A DNA stretch of 64,000 nt, from positions 89,331,971 to 89,395,970 of the forward strand of contig NC_089743.1 in assembly GCF_040412425.1 (NCBI RefSeq), in the 5' to 3' direction. A program made the translations under genes and the position numbers. The DNA comes from Macrobrachium rosenbergii (taxonomy: Eukaryota; Arthropoda; Malacostraca; Decapoda; Palaemonidae). Position 1 is the first letter of the stretch. The number at the start of each line of letters is the position of its first letter. Below are positions 48,592-59,572 of this stretch, piece after piece. The notes beneath the pieces are model-generated. The model was not told the origin of the DNA. It did no database searches and saw only the letters and a list, made by a program, of their open reading frames with translations.

Positions 48592-48672
48592 ACTTGTACG
48601 GCCTTGTGGGCAGCGCCCTTGCCTTTCAATTGAAAGACCTGGGTTCGATCCGGATGTGAGTCATAAATTTAT
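48592..48672 (+). mobile_element. single arm of the tRNA-like foldback family A
   Basis: ggcagcgcccttgcctttca, attgaaagacctgg and gttcgatccgg match the right arm of 30549-30610 closely, and ttgtacggccttgtggg extends the similarity upstream. The opposite arm is absent. A TA/TG-rich tract follows. Confidence 0.7.
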
Positions 48673-49058
48673 ATGTGTATATATATGTATGTATGTATGT
48701 ATTATACGTAAGTGTAAATAGACACGTGAAATGAGTAGGTAATAATAAAAACAGGTGTATGGGCATGAAGTACTGGGAATCTCGTCAGGCTGTTTCTCGA
48801 TTCTGACGTCTTGGCAAACCCTTCTTGAGGAGGTCTTGCACCCTTCGAAGTGAGATGGTTATTCACCTCTGTTAGCCGATTGGGCCTAAGCATTTGCTCT
48901 GGGAATGACGTTTTGGTAGAGTCTTTTAGGCCTCGCTGCTGATGGGAATTTAAGCAAAAGCAGTTGGCTTGCGTTTTTGTTTTTGTTCATTCCGAAAAAA
49001 TCTTTGCGTGTGAGTAAATTTGGTTAGTCTCATTATGATATAGAAATGTTATTTACAG

Positions 49059-49060
<2 letters not shown>

Positions 49061-49123
<63 letters not shown>

Positions 49124-49248
49124 TATGTAAATGTATATTATACATATATATGTATAGTTATATATACATGTATAGTGTGTGTATATATGTATATATATGT
49201 ATGTATATACAATATATATTTATATATATACATACATATATATATATG

Positions 49249-49310
<62 letters not shown>

Positions 49311-49345
49311 TAATATTATTTAAATAATATTATAACTATATACAG

Positions 49346-49384
<39 letters not shown>

Positions 49385-49400
49385 TATATATATATACAAA
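49061..49400. repeat. cluster of (TA)n tracts
   Basis: Pure TA at 49061-49118 and 49257-49305, with degenerate TA/TG-rich sequence around and between. Confidence 0.92.
49303..49340. repeat. perfect 38-bp palindrome
   Basis: tatagttataatattattt is followed immediately by its exact reverse complement, centred on TTTAAA with no loop. It is directly attached to a TA tract and could arise from an inverted duplication at that tract. Confidence 0.85.
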
Positions 49401-49514
49401 TATAGTTATATCTTAGTTTAAAAACAGACCACTCTATCATACATATATAATGCTGTATATATATGTACTGTATTTATTTTTACGTAGAATATATGTTACA
49501 CAAACACACTACAC

Positions 49515-49517
<3 letters not shown>

Positions 49518-49586
<69 letters not shown>
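49518..49586. repeat. (TA)n microsatellite
   Basis: Pure TA tract. Confidence 0.95.
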
Positions 49587-49592
<6 letters not shown>

Positions 49593-50515
49593 CATATACT
49601 GTAGGTATGTATATGTATGCTAGACAATGAATTCTGTACATGGTAGTTATATAACTGACGGTGATAGCCAGAGTCAATAAATAAACATGGGGCTAGCAAC
49701 CCTACCCTCAAAAGACTCGCTCAGAACCGGAGTGACAACACCTGGGTCCCTCCCCCACCCCCGGTAAAAAAAAAAAAAGGCATATAGTGCATCTTGCTAT
49801 GCACTTGTAAAAACGCACTTCTTTTATGTGCATTGTACAATTCTGACTCGCTTCTCTCATGCAAATTAAAGCTTATATTAGTGGAGCACAAAGATTCCTT
49901 GTAGTGTTAAGCGTCACTTAGGAGAATTGAAGATTCATAGAGATAGCTATTATGCTCGGTTGGTAACTGGCATCAGCAATAAAGGGTACCAGGCGTGGCG
50001 TTGTCTCTTTGAATGTAATACGTACAGTAATTTGCTCTTCGTCTGAGCACTTATGAATAAATAGAATGGTCGTCTTCTTTTTTTTTTCCTTAGGAAAGCA
50101 AGGTCATCCCGAGTCCTAATGATTGTTTATCTAAACAGCTAGCATTGTGCGCTGTTTCATATGAATTATCATCTCGGTTTCTTCTTACATTCGCTGTTTT
50201 CGTAGTATTAAAAACATTTGGAGTGTTTTCATTCCCTATTATTCTGGAACTTCGCCTACGGTGTTATGAACTGTTGTCATATAAAAGGTTTGGCGTGGTC
50301 TTGACTTGCTCTAGGTCTGACGGGATGGAGAATAATTGGGTAACGATCGCAGTTGGAAAAAAAATAATTAGATGGGTTTGTTGACTTAATATGGACAGGG
50401 AAGAAATAGGCAGCCTAACGGTGTTATATTTCGAAATAATTATGGAATGAAAAAATTTGGAACACCTCTAGAAATATTTTGGAGAGGGTAGCAATGGAGA
50501 CATTTCTTAGGTTTC
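49587..50515. other. non-coding stretch with one candidate acceptor
   Basis: A strong acceptor-like tract (cttcttttttttttccttag) ends at 50093 and is followed in phase 0 by about 97 open codons. Without a recognisable protein or a clear donor I do not call an exon. Confidence 0.35.
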
Positions 50516-50818
50516 ACTGGAGTTCTGCCGTTCCTCGTTGGACGAGTCGGTAGAGTTCTCGGCTAGCACTCTGCTAGGCCCGAGTTCGAGTCTCCGGCCG
50601 GCCAATGAAGAATTAGAGGAATTTACTTCTGGTGCTAGAAATTAATTTCTTGGTATAATGTGGTTCGGATTCCACAGTATGCTGTAGGTCCCGTTGCTAG
50701 GTAACCAGTTGGTTCTTAGCCACGTAAAATAATACTAATCCTTCGGGCCAGCCCTAGGAGAGCTGTTAATCAGCTCAGTGGTCTGGTTAAACTAAGATAC
50801 ACTTAACTGGAGTTCTGC
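50516..50818 (+). mobile_element. full-length tRNA-derived SINE with perfect 13-bp target-site duplications
   Basis: The 277-bp SINE body (50529-50805) is flanked by identical 13-base repeats, actggagttctgc, at 50516-50528 and 50806-50818. The head reads cgttcctcgttggacgagtc, with an A-box-like gagtcggtagag and a B-box-like gagttcgagtctcc (Pol III promoter elements of tRNA genes). The body carries gaggaattta, tgtggttcggattccaca (near-palindromic) and cgttgctaggtaaccag. The tail ends cacttaa. The perfect duplications define the element's true ends and mark a fairly recent LINE-mediated insertion. The partner LINE is not known from this window. Confidence 0.95.
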
Positions 50819-51228
50819 ATCCTTGAAAATGCAGATTTATATCTCGATTACATTTTAACCAAGGGGTTTGGCATGGTCTGCCATGAGGTATGAATCGGTG
50901 TTCTACAGTTTGTTGGGTACGCACTGGAAATTGTTTGATCTTGTGGAAATATTCTCCAGTGTGATTTACTCTTGTGGTGATGTTTGCTTTCCTTGGTAAA
51001 TCTCGTGTTGACAGTTCTGATCTCTTCCTGGGTGATATTAGAATCTTCTTCAGGTGGTGCCCGTTCTTTTCGCTAATTCTGACGGAAAAGAAATGAATAA
51101 CTGAACATTTTTAGTGGACTAAGGATTGAAATGATGTGAATAATGGCTAAAATAAAAAAAAAAGCGTCTAAGTTATTTTAAATGGAGCAGAAGATTTTAT
51201 TTTCCCTGCCTTGAGGCCTTTTTTTTTT

Positions 51229-51466
51229 TGGAAGCATTAGTCTTACAAAAGAGTTATCGCTATTTTCTGACGATAACGATTTTTTTTCTTTTTGGAAGCA
51301 TTAGTCTTACAAGAGTTATCGCCATTTTCTGACGATAACGATTTTTTTTTGGACGCATTAGTCTTACAAAAGAGTTATCGCCATTTGCTGACGATAACGA
51401 TTTTTTTTTTTTTTGGAAGCAATAGTCTTACAAAAGAGTTATCGCCATTTCCTGACGATAACGATA
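51229..51466. repeat. ~62-bp tandem repeat, four copies, with internal hairpin
   Basis: Copies begin at about 51229, 51292, 51351 and 51413. Each runs from ggaagcattagtcttacaa through gttatcgcca and gacgataacgat to a poly-T run of variable length. Within each unit gttatcg and cgataac are reverse complements about 11 bases apart, so each copy can form a small hairpin. Confidence 0.88.
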
Positions 51467-51968
51467 GTTGGAGACGTAATGGAGACGTATCCACGATGTT
51501 GCAGAAATCATTTACTAATTCAAATGATCTACATACGGAAAGAAATAATGGGACTTGAGGAACAATAATTGATACTGATGTGATAAAATGTTAACGCTAG
51601 CTCCTATTTTTACTCATATAATTCTAATTATTATCATTGTTAAATTGTTACTGCTATTAACATTATTATATTTTTTTCGTGTTGTCATTTTACTTTTATT
51701 TTTCAATCCTGACCGTAACATGTTCAGAGAAGCTTAGCATTCTTAACCGGTTTTTGTTTAACATTTATATTATTCGCCCTCAAGATATAAGCCTTGATGA
51801 TGAAATTGCAGTTAGGAAGATTTAATAGGAATACCATAATAATATATTTAAATGTCCTCCTTTAAACTTTAACTTAAAAAAAAGTGTGGAAGGCTTGAGA
51901 ATCTTGGTGATAAGATCTTAAACAATGCATTCGCATTGCAATTTAATGATTGTTGTCTGTAAGAGAAA

Positions 51969-51970
<2 letters not shown>
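51467..51970. other. non-coding stretch, no gene recognised
   Basis: AT-rich, nothing identified. Confidence 0.5.

Positions 51971-52038
<68 letters not shown>
51971..52038. repeat. (CT)n-(TA)n-(GT)n compound microsatellite
   Basis: Three dinucleotide types in direct succession (CT to about 51989, TA to 52016, GT to 52038). Confidence 0.95.
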
Positions 52039-52087
52039 TTGTTTGTTAGAAATAATGAAAACGAGAACGTGTTTCACGGAAAGACAT

Positions 52088-52313
52088 CTCTGACTTACAT
52101 TGGGCTTGAACCCTGGTCCTTCAAATGACAGCCCAGGGGGGTAGCAGTTGAGCCACACAAGTCATAAAAGAATCTGGAACCTAAGTACTCTGTTTGGGTA
52201 AAACCTCAGGTACGGAGTACTTAGGTTCCAACTTCTTTTATTACTTGTGTGAGTGAATTGCTAATGCCCTGGTCTCTCATTTAAAAAACCAGGGTTCGGG
52301 CCTGGTGCGAGTT
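52088..52313. mobile_element. foldback element with tRNA-like arms (family A relative)
   Basis: Left arm about 52088-52190, right arm 52215-52313. The innermost ggaacctaagtactc and gagtacttaggttcc pair exactly. Outer parts contain cttgaaccctggtcc and ccagggttcgggcc, the B-box-like segment in both orientations, as in family A at 30455-30610. The arms are more diverged and carry indels. The right end abuts a long TA tract, and a compound microsatellite lies to the left. Confidence 0.75.
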
Positions 52314-52315
52314 AG

Positions 52316-52612
<297 letters not shown>

Positions 52613-52655
52613 TTGTATTTGATGGAATTCTGTTTTAACAGAAAATATTTCGCAG

Positions 52656-52656
<1 letters not shown>

Positions 52657-52720
<64 letters not shown>

Positions 52721-52760
52721 TATATTATGTATATATATATGTTTGTATATATACTGTATA
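52657..52760. repeat. (TA)n microsatellite with degenerate tail
   Basis: Pure TA at 52657-52716, followed by TA/TG variants. Confidence 0.93.
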
Positions 52761-53407
52761 TACTCTACAGAAAAACAACAATCCAGATTTTGCCATAATT
52801 AAGCTTTAAGTGCTTATCGTGTGTTGAAGTGTATTTATCTTTTTATTTTTGTAATTCGTGTTGGTTCGTAAATGTTGTGCGTCTATATTTTTGTATTATT
52901 TTACAGGGAATATATATAAGTGGGTAGCTGTAGTTTTATGTAACCTAAGTTGCTTACGGTTGCAATTGAAATAGCCAGTGAAAACTAATATTCAAGTCAA
53001 AGAATATTCAAGGCATTATTTGTTTATTGGTCATTTTGGCTAATAGTGTATAAAAAGCGGTCGTCAGAGAAGATGACGTTTCTGTGCAGTTAGCAAGACG
53101 AAATATAATCTGTATTTTGCCCGTAGCAGAGAAATGTGACTGACGCAAACAGTCCAGTAGATGACAAAGTGTCGAAAATTTATCCTAAAAGGCGTTGTTA
53201 AGTGTTTATTTTATAAACAGCGACAAAAGTTGAGGTACAGAAATAAACTTACTTCATTATTTTGAAAGTCACTAAGTTCCATCATGTAACCTAAAATTTG
53301 CTGTGTTTTGGAGGCCTGATGGCCGAGCCTTTCCTAAATGTGAACTTGCACAGCTTTCGTACAATAAAAAAGAAAATTTCTGTACTTAATCCCTACATGG
53401 ACAAATT

Positions 53408-53998
53408 TTAAATGCCTAATCCCCATTTCGAAAAGTTAATCCTCTTCGTTGTAGTGTTAGAGTGGACCCGAATCTGTATTAGGAAAAGAACAGTTTCCAT
53501 CTTAAACAGTGCATTTTCATCAGTACTGCACATCGTCAGGTAGTAAACCAGCCTAATAACTGGTTTGCGTGTGTCCCAAGGAGCCAATCCATTTAAGGCA
53601 CAGTGCATCGTGTTCAATAGTGGCAGAGCTGTGATTTTTCCCTCGCTGAGCAGTAGGAAATAAGCCTCTTTTGTGTGTGTTTGAGCAAAGGCCCACCTTC
53701 CAGCACATGTCGAGGATGGGGAGTATGTGTGTTCATCTGCCTCACAATAACGCGACCGCCCCTTCTCAGGTAAGACCTTCGACACGCGTGTCATTTTAGA
53801 TTGATTTTGATGCTGATGATATTGAGCGAGTGATCTGCTGTTCCCAGCGGAAACATACTTTATACAAGCGGAAATAAAGGAAGCAACCTCGATATGCACA
53901 TAAGTGTTGCCTTTATATTCTAGGCTAATTGTCTTTTTGCATAGGTTGTTTTCTAATTTTCTTTTTGCATAGATTGTTTTCTCATTTTCGTCTTGCAT
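53408..53998 (-). other. longest open frame in the window, unassigned (196 codons, antisense)
   Basis: On the - strand a frame stays open for 196 codons. Its first ~25 residues come from the neighbouring 27-bp tandem repeat (KTIYAKRKLENNL and the like). The remaining ~170 come from unique sequence of more balanced composition and include ALPLLNTMHCALNGLAPWDT. I recognise no domain, and there is no evident promoter or polyadenylation context. It may be a decayed transposon frame or chance. A splice donor on the opposite strand (cag|gtaaga at 53769/53770) offers a competing reading. Confidence 0.2.
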
Positions 53999-54540
53999 AG
54001 ATTATTTTCTAATTTTCTTTTTGCATAGATTATTTTCTAATTTTCTTTTTGCATAGATTATTTTCTAATTTTCTTTTTGCATAGATTATTTTTTCTAATT
54101 TTCTTTTTGCATAGATTATTTTCTAATTTTCTTTTTGCATAGATTATTTTCTAATTTTCTTTTGCATAGATTATTTTCTAATTTTCTTTTTGCATAGATT
54201 ATTTTCTGATTGTCTTTTTGCATAGATTATTTTCTAATTTTCTATATGCATAGATTGTTTTCTAATATTTTTAATTTTTTTTGCATAGATTATTTTCTAA
54301 ATTTATTTTCTAATATTCTTTTTGCATAGATTATTTTTTTTATTATTTTTCATTTTCTTTTGCATAGATTATTTTCTAATTTTCTTTTTGCATAGATTAT
54401 TTTCTAATTTTATTTTTGCATAGATTATTTTCTAATTTTCTTTTTGCATAGATTATTTTCTAATATTCTTTTTGCATAGATTATTTTCTAATTTTCTTTT
54501 TGCATAGTTTGTTTTCTAATTTTCTTTTTGCATAGATTAG
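53926..54540. repeat. 27-bp tandem array, about 22 copies
   Basis: The unit tttttgcatagattatttt followed by ctaattttc is repeated with small length changes and one disrupted zone near 54260-54360. The period is mostly 27 bases. Copies at 53926-53990 carry more substitutions than the interior. Confidence 0.93.
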
Positions 54541-54902
54541 ATTTTCTGGGTGATTTTGCAATTTTCTTCTTTAGTTGATTTTGCCATTGTTTGCAATTAG
54601 CAATTATAATTATTGATGACATATCTCCTAATAACGGTGTACCTACTAACATTGTTCCTGTACCGGAAAAAATGACGGCAAGTCATGTCAATTACGTTTT
54701 GTTTACCATTCTTGTTGACCATTCTGTACCAATTAAACTTGGATTTCATTACACTGAGACTCCATGTGTTATACATAGGGAAAGTAGATACAAAAATATA
54801 AATTTAGCTTTGCTTAGTATTGCTATTATTATAGAATAAACTCATTTCTTTATATTTAGCAAGTATGATTTTATTGTGTCCGTTGTAATTAACAACATAT
54901 AA
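54541..54902. other. non-coding stretch, no gene recognised
   Basis: The + strand is open at 54591-54839 (82 codons) without a recognisable product. Confidence 0.4.
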
Positions 54903-55560
54903 GATTTTGAAATATTTTTTTCATGTAAGTTAAGTCAATCGCTGTGGAACCTTCATGAATGTTTATCATTTTTTGTTATTCCATCACATCCTTATTATTG
55001 TGTTGCTCTTCTCGTAAGGTTCTTGGAACCTAAAACAATACTTTACTGTCTGTTTAGATTTGTGGATTTTGAAATATTTTTTTTCATGTAAATTATGTCA
55101 ATCGCTGTGGAACCTTCATGAATGTTCATAATTTTTTGTTATTCCATCACATCTTTATTATTGTTTTGCTCTTCTCGTAAGGTTCTTGAAACCTAAAACA
55201 ATACTTTACTGTCTGTTTAGATTTGTGGGTTTTGAAATATTTTTTTTTTATGTAATTTATGTCAATCGCTGTGGAACCTTCATGAATGTTCATAATTTTT
55301 TGTTATTCCATCACATCTTTATTACTGTTTTGCTCTCCTCGTAAGGATCTTGGAACCTAAAACAATACTTTACTGTCTGTTTAGATTTGTGGATTTTGAA
55401 ATATTTTATTTTTATGTAATTTATGTCAATCGCTGTGGAACCTTCATGAATGTTCATAATTTTTTGTTATTCCATCACATCTTTATTATTGTTTTGCTCT
55501 TCTCGTAAGGATCTTGAAACCTAAAGCAATACTTAAGCAATACTTTACTGTCTGTTTAGA
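54903..55560. repeat. ~163-bp tandem repeat, four copies
   Basis: Copies start at 54903, 55065, 55229 and 55392, each at ttttgaaatatttt, followed by gtcaatcgctgtggaacctt, catgaatgtt, tattccatcacat and caatactttactgtctgttt. Identity between copies is high. The last copy carries an extra partial duplication of caatactt(aag). Confidence 0.93.
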
Positions 55561-56560
55561 ATTCTGGTCCTCCTGAGACGCCAACCCAACTCGACACTCG
55601 CCCAACCACGTTCAGCCAACCACCCTTCAGTACCCCATTTCGCTAGGGGCAAAATGATTGCCTTTCCATCATGCTTATTCCGTAGACCCCTTGCTGAGCG
55701 TAACACGTTCAACAACATAACTTTGATTGTCTCACAAATGCGTCATCCATGGCCAAATAGAGAGTCCCTTAGAACGCCACGCCCAACTCTGCGTGCGCTA
55801 CTTGGTGGTCAAATTCAGTTTGGTAAATATTATAGACACATTTCTCACGTCTTTTGCGAGTGTGGACGGCAGTTATCGAAGCGATGCTTTGGAAAACTTT
55901 ATGCTATATGTGACGTAGTTCAGGTGTCAGATTTATATATATAAGACGTGAAATCAGTATTCGGAACATAGGTCGGTAAACTGAATGCCATGATGTAAAA
56001 GGTTATATGAAATCTTTTAGATTTTAATGATAAACAAAAAACGCTGGTAAACTCTAGTAGCAAGGATCTCGCACCAGAATGAATTTGTTCTCCGGTTGCT
56101 TGAAGACTCGTAAAAGTGTTTTGCAGTACAATTTTGATTCAAGAGATAACCTAGAAAAAAAAAAATAGTTGCATTTCAATCAGAATCTCAAAGAAAACGG
56201 CACTTGATTCAGTCGCAGAGAAAATATATTGCAATTGCAACCGTTTCGTTAACAGCTGCATCCAGGCTTCATTTATTCAGATTATTTCTGAATTATTAGC
56301 AACCTTGCAGTTATTGAACCTGAATGTTAAAAAGAAAATTCTTATTACCATAGGGGGAAGATATCTATGATGATAATTCCTCTAGTAATGAGGAATTATC
56401 CGATTATCCGATTTACTGTCAGCAATTATTATAACAAATAGAGAGAAAAGTGGAAAGAGCTGGTTGCAAGCTCTCTATGATTCAAAGAGCTTGCAACGAG
56501 CAAAAGTTTGCATATGATGCATTACTAATAGGGGAAAATCAGTAGAAACTACAGGAAATA
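55561..56560. other. unassigned stretch with a GC-richer start
   Basis: The 55565-55900 block is less AT-rich than its neighbours and stays open on the + strand in two overlapping frames (55654-55944 and 55727-55918). No motif was recognised. It may be old mobile-element sequence or an exon of an unknown gene. Confidence 0.3.
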
Positions 56561-57158
56561 ATGAAAGCCTTTTTACATTGTTTAAAGGAGAAGAAAGTTT
56601 TGAGTAAAAGTGAGCAAAGCAAGGTTTTGAAGGTTAAAGGAAATCAGAAAGATGAGCAATGAATGAATAGTTTAAAAATGAAAACAGCTGATTCATATAA
56701 AATTTTGGGATTAAACCTAAATGATGATTGTTGGATAAGATTAAAGATGAGTCACAGAATAGGCGAAGCAAAGAAGGTAGCAGGATGTACGATGAGATTG
56801 GGAAAATGACTCGGATTGACTATGAAAACCAAGGTGTGAATATTGAAATGGATTGTTGAGCCAACTCTCCTTTGTGGAAGTGAAGTGTGAACGAAAGAAA
56901 ATAGGACGAAGCAGTTGAGATGAATTATTTGAATTGTATGATGTTATGGAGTTTAAGAAGAAAAGAGAGAATGAGAAAGGCGGGGATCCTTAGAAGTATG
57001 AAAAGGGTTGAGAGGTTAGTGAAAAGAGTTTATAATTTAAAAGTGGTAGGAGGGAGGGGATGGGGACAGACCTAGAAAGGGGTGGGTCAGATGGGTTGGA
57101 AGAGTTATTGGAGAGGAAGGCGCTTAAGAGATAGGAAGTTCCAGAATGATTGCAAGAT

Positions 57159-57160
<2 letters not shown>
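56560..57160 (+). mobile_element. LINE 3' fragment (RT C-terminal region, decayed)
   Basis: Pieces in changing frames match the same region as 30.9-31.5 kb: ILGLNLNDD, a gene block reading WIVEPTLLCGSEV (about 56843-56890), and a late DRPRKGWVRWVGRV (near 57065-57110) corresponding to the 'GRPRxRW' motif. Many stops and frameshifts. It ends just before a TA tract. Confidence 0.6.

Positions 57161-57161
<1 letters not shown>

Positions 57162-57239
<78 letters not shown>
57162..57239. repeat. (TA)n microsatellite
   Basis: Pure TA tract immediately after the LINE fragment. Confidence 0.95.
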
Positions 57240-57241
<2 letters not shown>

Positions 57242-57334
57242 CAGGGGGCTTAAAATTGGGGAAGTTTTCTACACATGGGATTTCTCTAAGACTTAGCAGT
57301 TGAATTTGCTTTTTATGGGGAGATAGCTTATGTT

Positions 57335-57340
<6 letters not shown>

Positions 57341-57374
<34 letters not shown>

Positions 57375-57440
57375 ATGTGTGTTTGTGTGCATATATGTAT
57401 ATATGTAAATATATATACATATATATGTGTATGTATATAT
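57341..57440. repeat. (CA)n tract and TA/TG-rich sequence
   Basis: Pure CA at 57341-57365, followed by degenerate TA/TG repeats to about 57440. Confidence 0.9.
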
Positions 57441-58118
57441 ACGCATTACAAGGTAATCCCAATCGTGATTTCTGAAGAATTACTTCCATCTGATCTGGAT
57501 ATAAATCCTTGATTAGCGGTTGACATCATTCCGAGATTCAAGGATTACTTCTTGGTCCACGGCTCGTATAAGCACTAGGAATTGTGACATGCTGAAGTTA
57601 AAATGTTTAGATAATCGTGCAGATAAACAAACTTGCAAGAAACTGAGGAGAAAACTTAAAATCATAGCGGAGACGTTAACTAAGAACTTAGGCGTCTTCA
57701 TGCGTGCTTTTGTCATGGTGATAATACTTTAAAATTAAATGAAAGACGTATGAGAAGGATCTAATATATCAGGAAAAAAAAAAAAAAAGATCTGAAGTCG
57801 CTCAGAGCAATAAGAAAAGTAAAAGAGAGGTTCCATGTATTAGCTGTTGGTGATCAGATACAAAGCAAATCACAAAACATCACTGTCAGACCTTCAGATG
57901 TTTTCATGACTTTTAAAGTTTTATAACAGACTGAGTACTGGGATATATCTTATTTATTATGTAAACCTTTCTGAACGTCTCCGTACATGGTAAAAAGGAA
58001 ATACGACAAGTATGATTTCATTTCTCTAAAGGAATTTAGCACAAAATGTAGTATATGATATAACCTACAAAAATGAAAATGACAACCAGTTTTGGAAAAT
58101 CATCTTTTGTAAAGCCGT

Positions 58119-58120
<2 letters not shown>
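57441..58120. other. non-coding stretch, no gene recognised
   Basis: AT-rich sequence with a poly-A run near 57775-57789. Nothing identified. Confidence 0.5.

Positions 58121-58183
<63 letters not shown>
58121..58183. repeat. (GA)n microsatellite
   Basis: Pure GA tract. Confidence 0.95.
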
Positions 58184-58188
<5 letters not shown>

Positions 58189-59148
58189 GTTGAAATCTTC
58201 AAGGTGTTCATCTAGATTTTAAAAGCATTCCCTTTAATATACAAATGCTAGTTATGTGATACGTTGTATACACGCTGTAAGATTTGCAGTACACACTGTG
58301 ACATCTGTATCATGTGTCAATAAAAGTAAATAGCCTAATTGCATGTTAAGGTATACTCCAGTATTAAGTATGATGCCTTAGGTCAGAGAAGAACTCTTTC
58401 GTGTTGAAGATGAGTATATTAAAAAAAGAGGCTTAAGATAATGCAAAGAAACATTCGGTAGATCCTTACATCCACCAGCAGAGAAAGAGAGAGAGAGAGA
58501 GAGATGGCAATAAACAAAAGGCTGGTGTAATCGGTAGTGAAATGAACCGTTGTTTACTTTAAAATTCATGATAAACCAGACTCAGTAACAAAAAAAAAAA
58601 TATCCTATAAAGTTAAAGGACTGATGAAAATACCAATTCAAAAATAAACCGAAAACATGAAAATATTAAGAATCACCCAGAGTATAGTGACAGTTAATAA
58701 ACCTAAGCACCATTGCACACACCTCAGCTCAAACAAATCAACTAACAAAACCGCATCGCCTTCATAGGAAGCACTCGGAACAGCGACTATAAAAATCTTT
58801 GAGCAAGAATGTGGTCCAGAACCGGAAATGGCGAGTCTCGAGGTGTGTTTTGGGGAGAGGGGGGCGGGGGCGAGGTTGTTTTGAGGATGGGGTCGGCGCC
58901 GCAAAGGGAGAGGCTACACGGTCACGGAACAGGTTATAATAAGGTCTGGAACAGAAGGAAGGAAAATAGGATGCCTTATCTTTCATGGCTGTTTAAATAC
59001 GCCATTAAAGACGTATAAAAGGGAATCGTTGTAAAAAACGAGGTCTGTGGAACAGAAGGAAGGAAAATGTTTATAGCTTTGCTTTTATGCTTGGTTCATA
59101 CGCTGCAGTTAAGACGAAATTCTTTGCAATTTATTTGCAGCTGCAAAT
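58184..59148. other. non-coding stretch with short duplication and GC-rich block
   Basis: 58800-58925 is G-rich. A 28-30 base sequence containing ggaacagaaggaaggaaaat occurs at about 58945-58970 and again at about 59048-59069, roughly 100 bases apart. No gene identified. Confidence 0.4.
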
Positions 59149-59209
59149 ATAATTATAAGACCAACCTTAGTGTTAACTGTTTTCTGGTAATATCCAAAAC
59201 TCTTAACTT
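59149..59209. repeat. 61-bp direct repeat, left copy
   Basis: ataattataagaccaacctt to ccaaaactcttaactt. The right copy is 59512-59572; there are four differences in 61 positions, all transitions, and no indel. A SINE lies between the copies. Confidence 0.9.
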
Positions 59210-59228
59210 TCTTTTGCAGCTGCAAAAG

Positions 59229-59505
59229 TTAAGTATACCTTGGTTTAACCAGACCACTGAGCTGATTACCACCTCTCCTAGGGCTGGCCCGAAGGATTAG
59301 ACTTATTTTACATGGCTAAGAACCAATTCGTTACCTAGCAACGGGACCTACAGCTTATTGTGGAATCCGAACCACATTATACCGAGAAATGAATTTCTGT
59401 CATCAGAAATAAATTCCTCTAATTCTTCATTGGCCGGCCGGAGAATCGAACGCGGGCCCAGCAAAGTGCTAGCCTAGAACGATATCGAACCGCCAATGAG
59501 GAACG
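59229..59505 (-). mobile_element. tRNA-derived SINE, full-length, inverted
   Basis: A 277-bp inverted copy equal in length to 50529-50805. The tail (ttaagtatacc) is at the left; the B-box-containing head and the 5' terminus (ccaatgaggaacg) are at the right. A short caaaag/caaag is the only candidate target-site duplication at its borders. It lies between the two copies of the 61-bp repeat. Confidence 0.9.
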
Positions 59506-59511
59506 CAAAGA

Positions 59512-59572
59512 ATAATTATAAGACCAACCTTGGTGTTAACTGTTTTCCGGCAATATCCAAAATTCTTAACTT
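59512..59572. repeat. 61-bp direct repeat, right copy
   Basis: Second copy of 59149-59209 with four transitions. It begins six bases after the SINE end. Confidence 0.9.
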
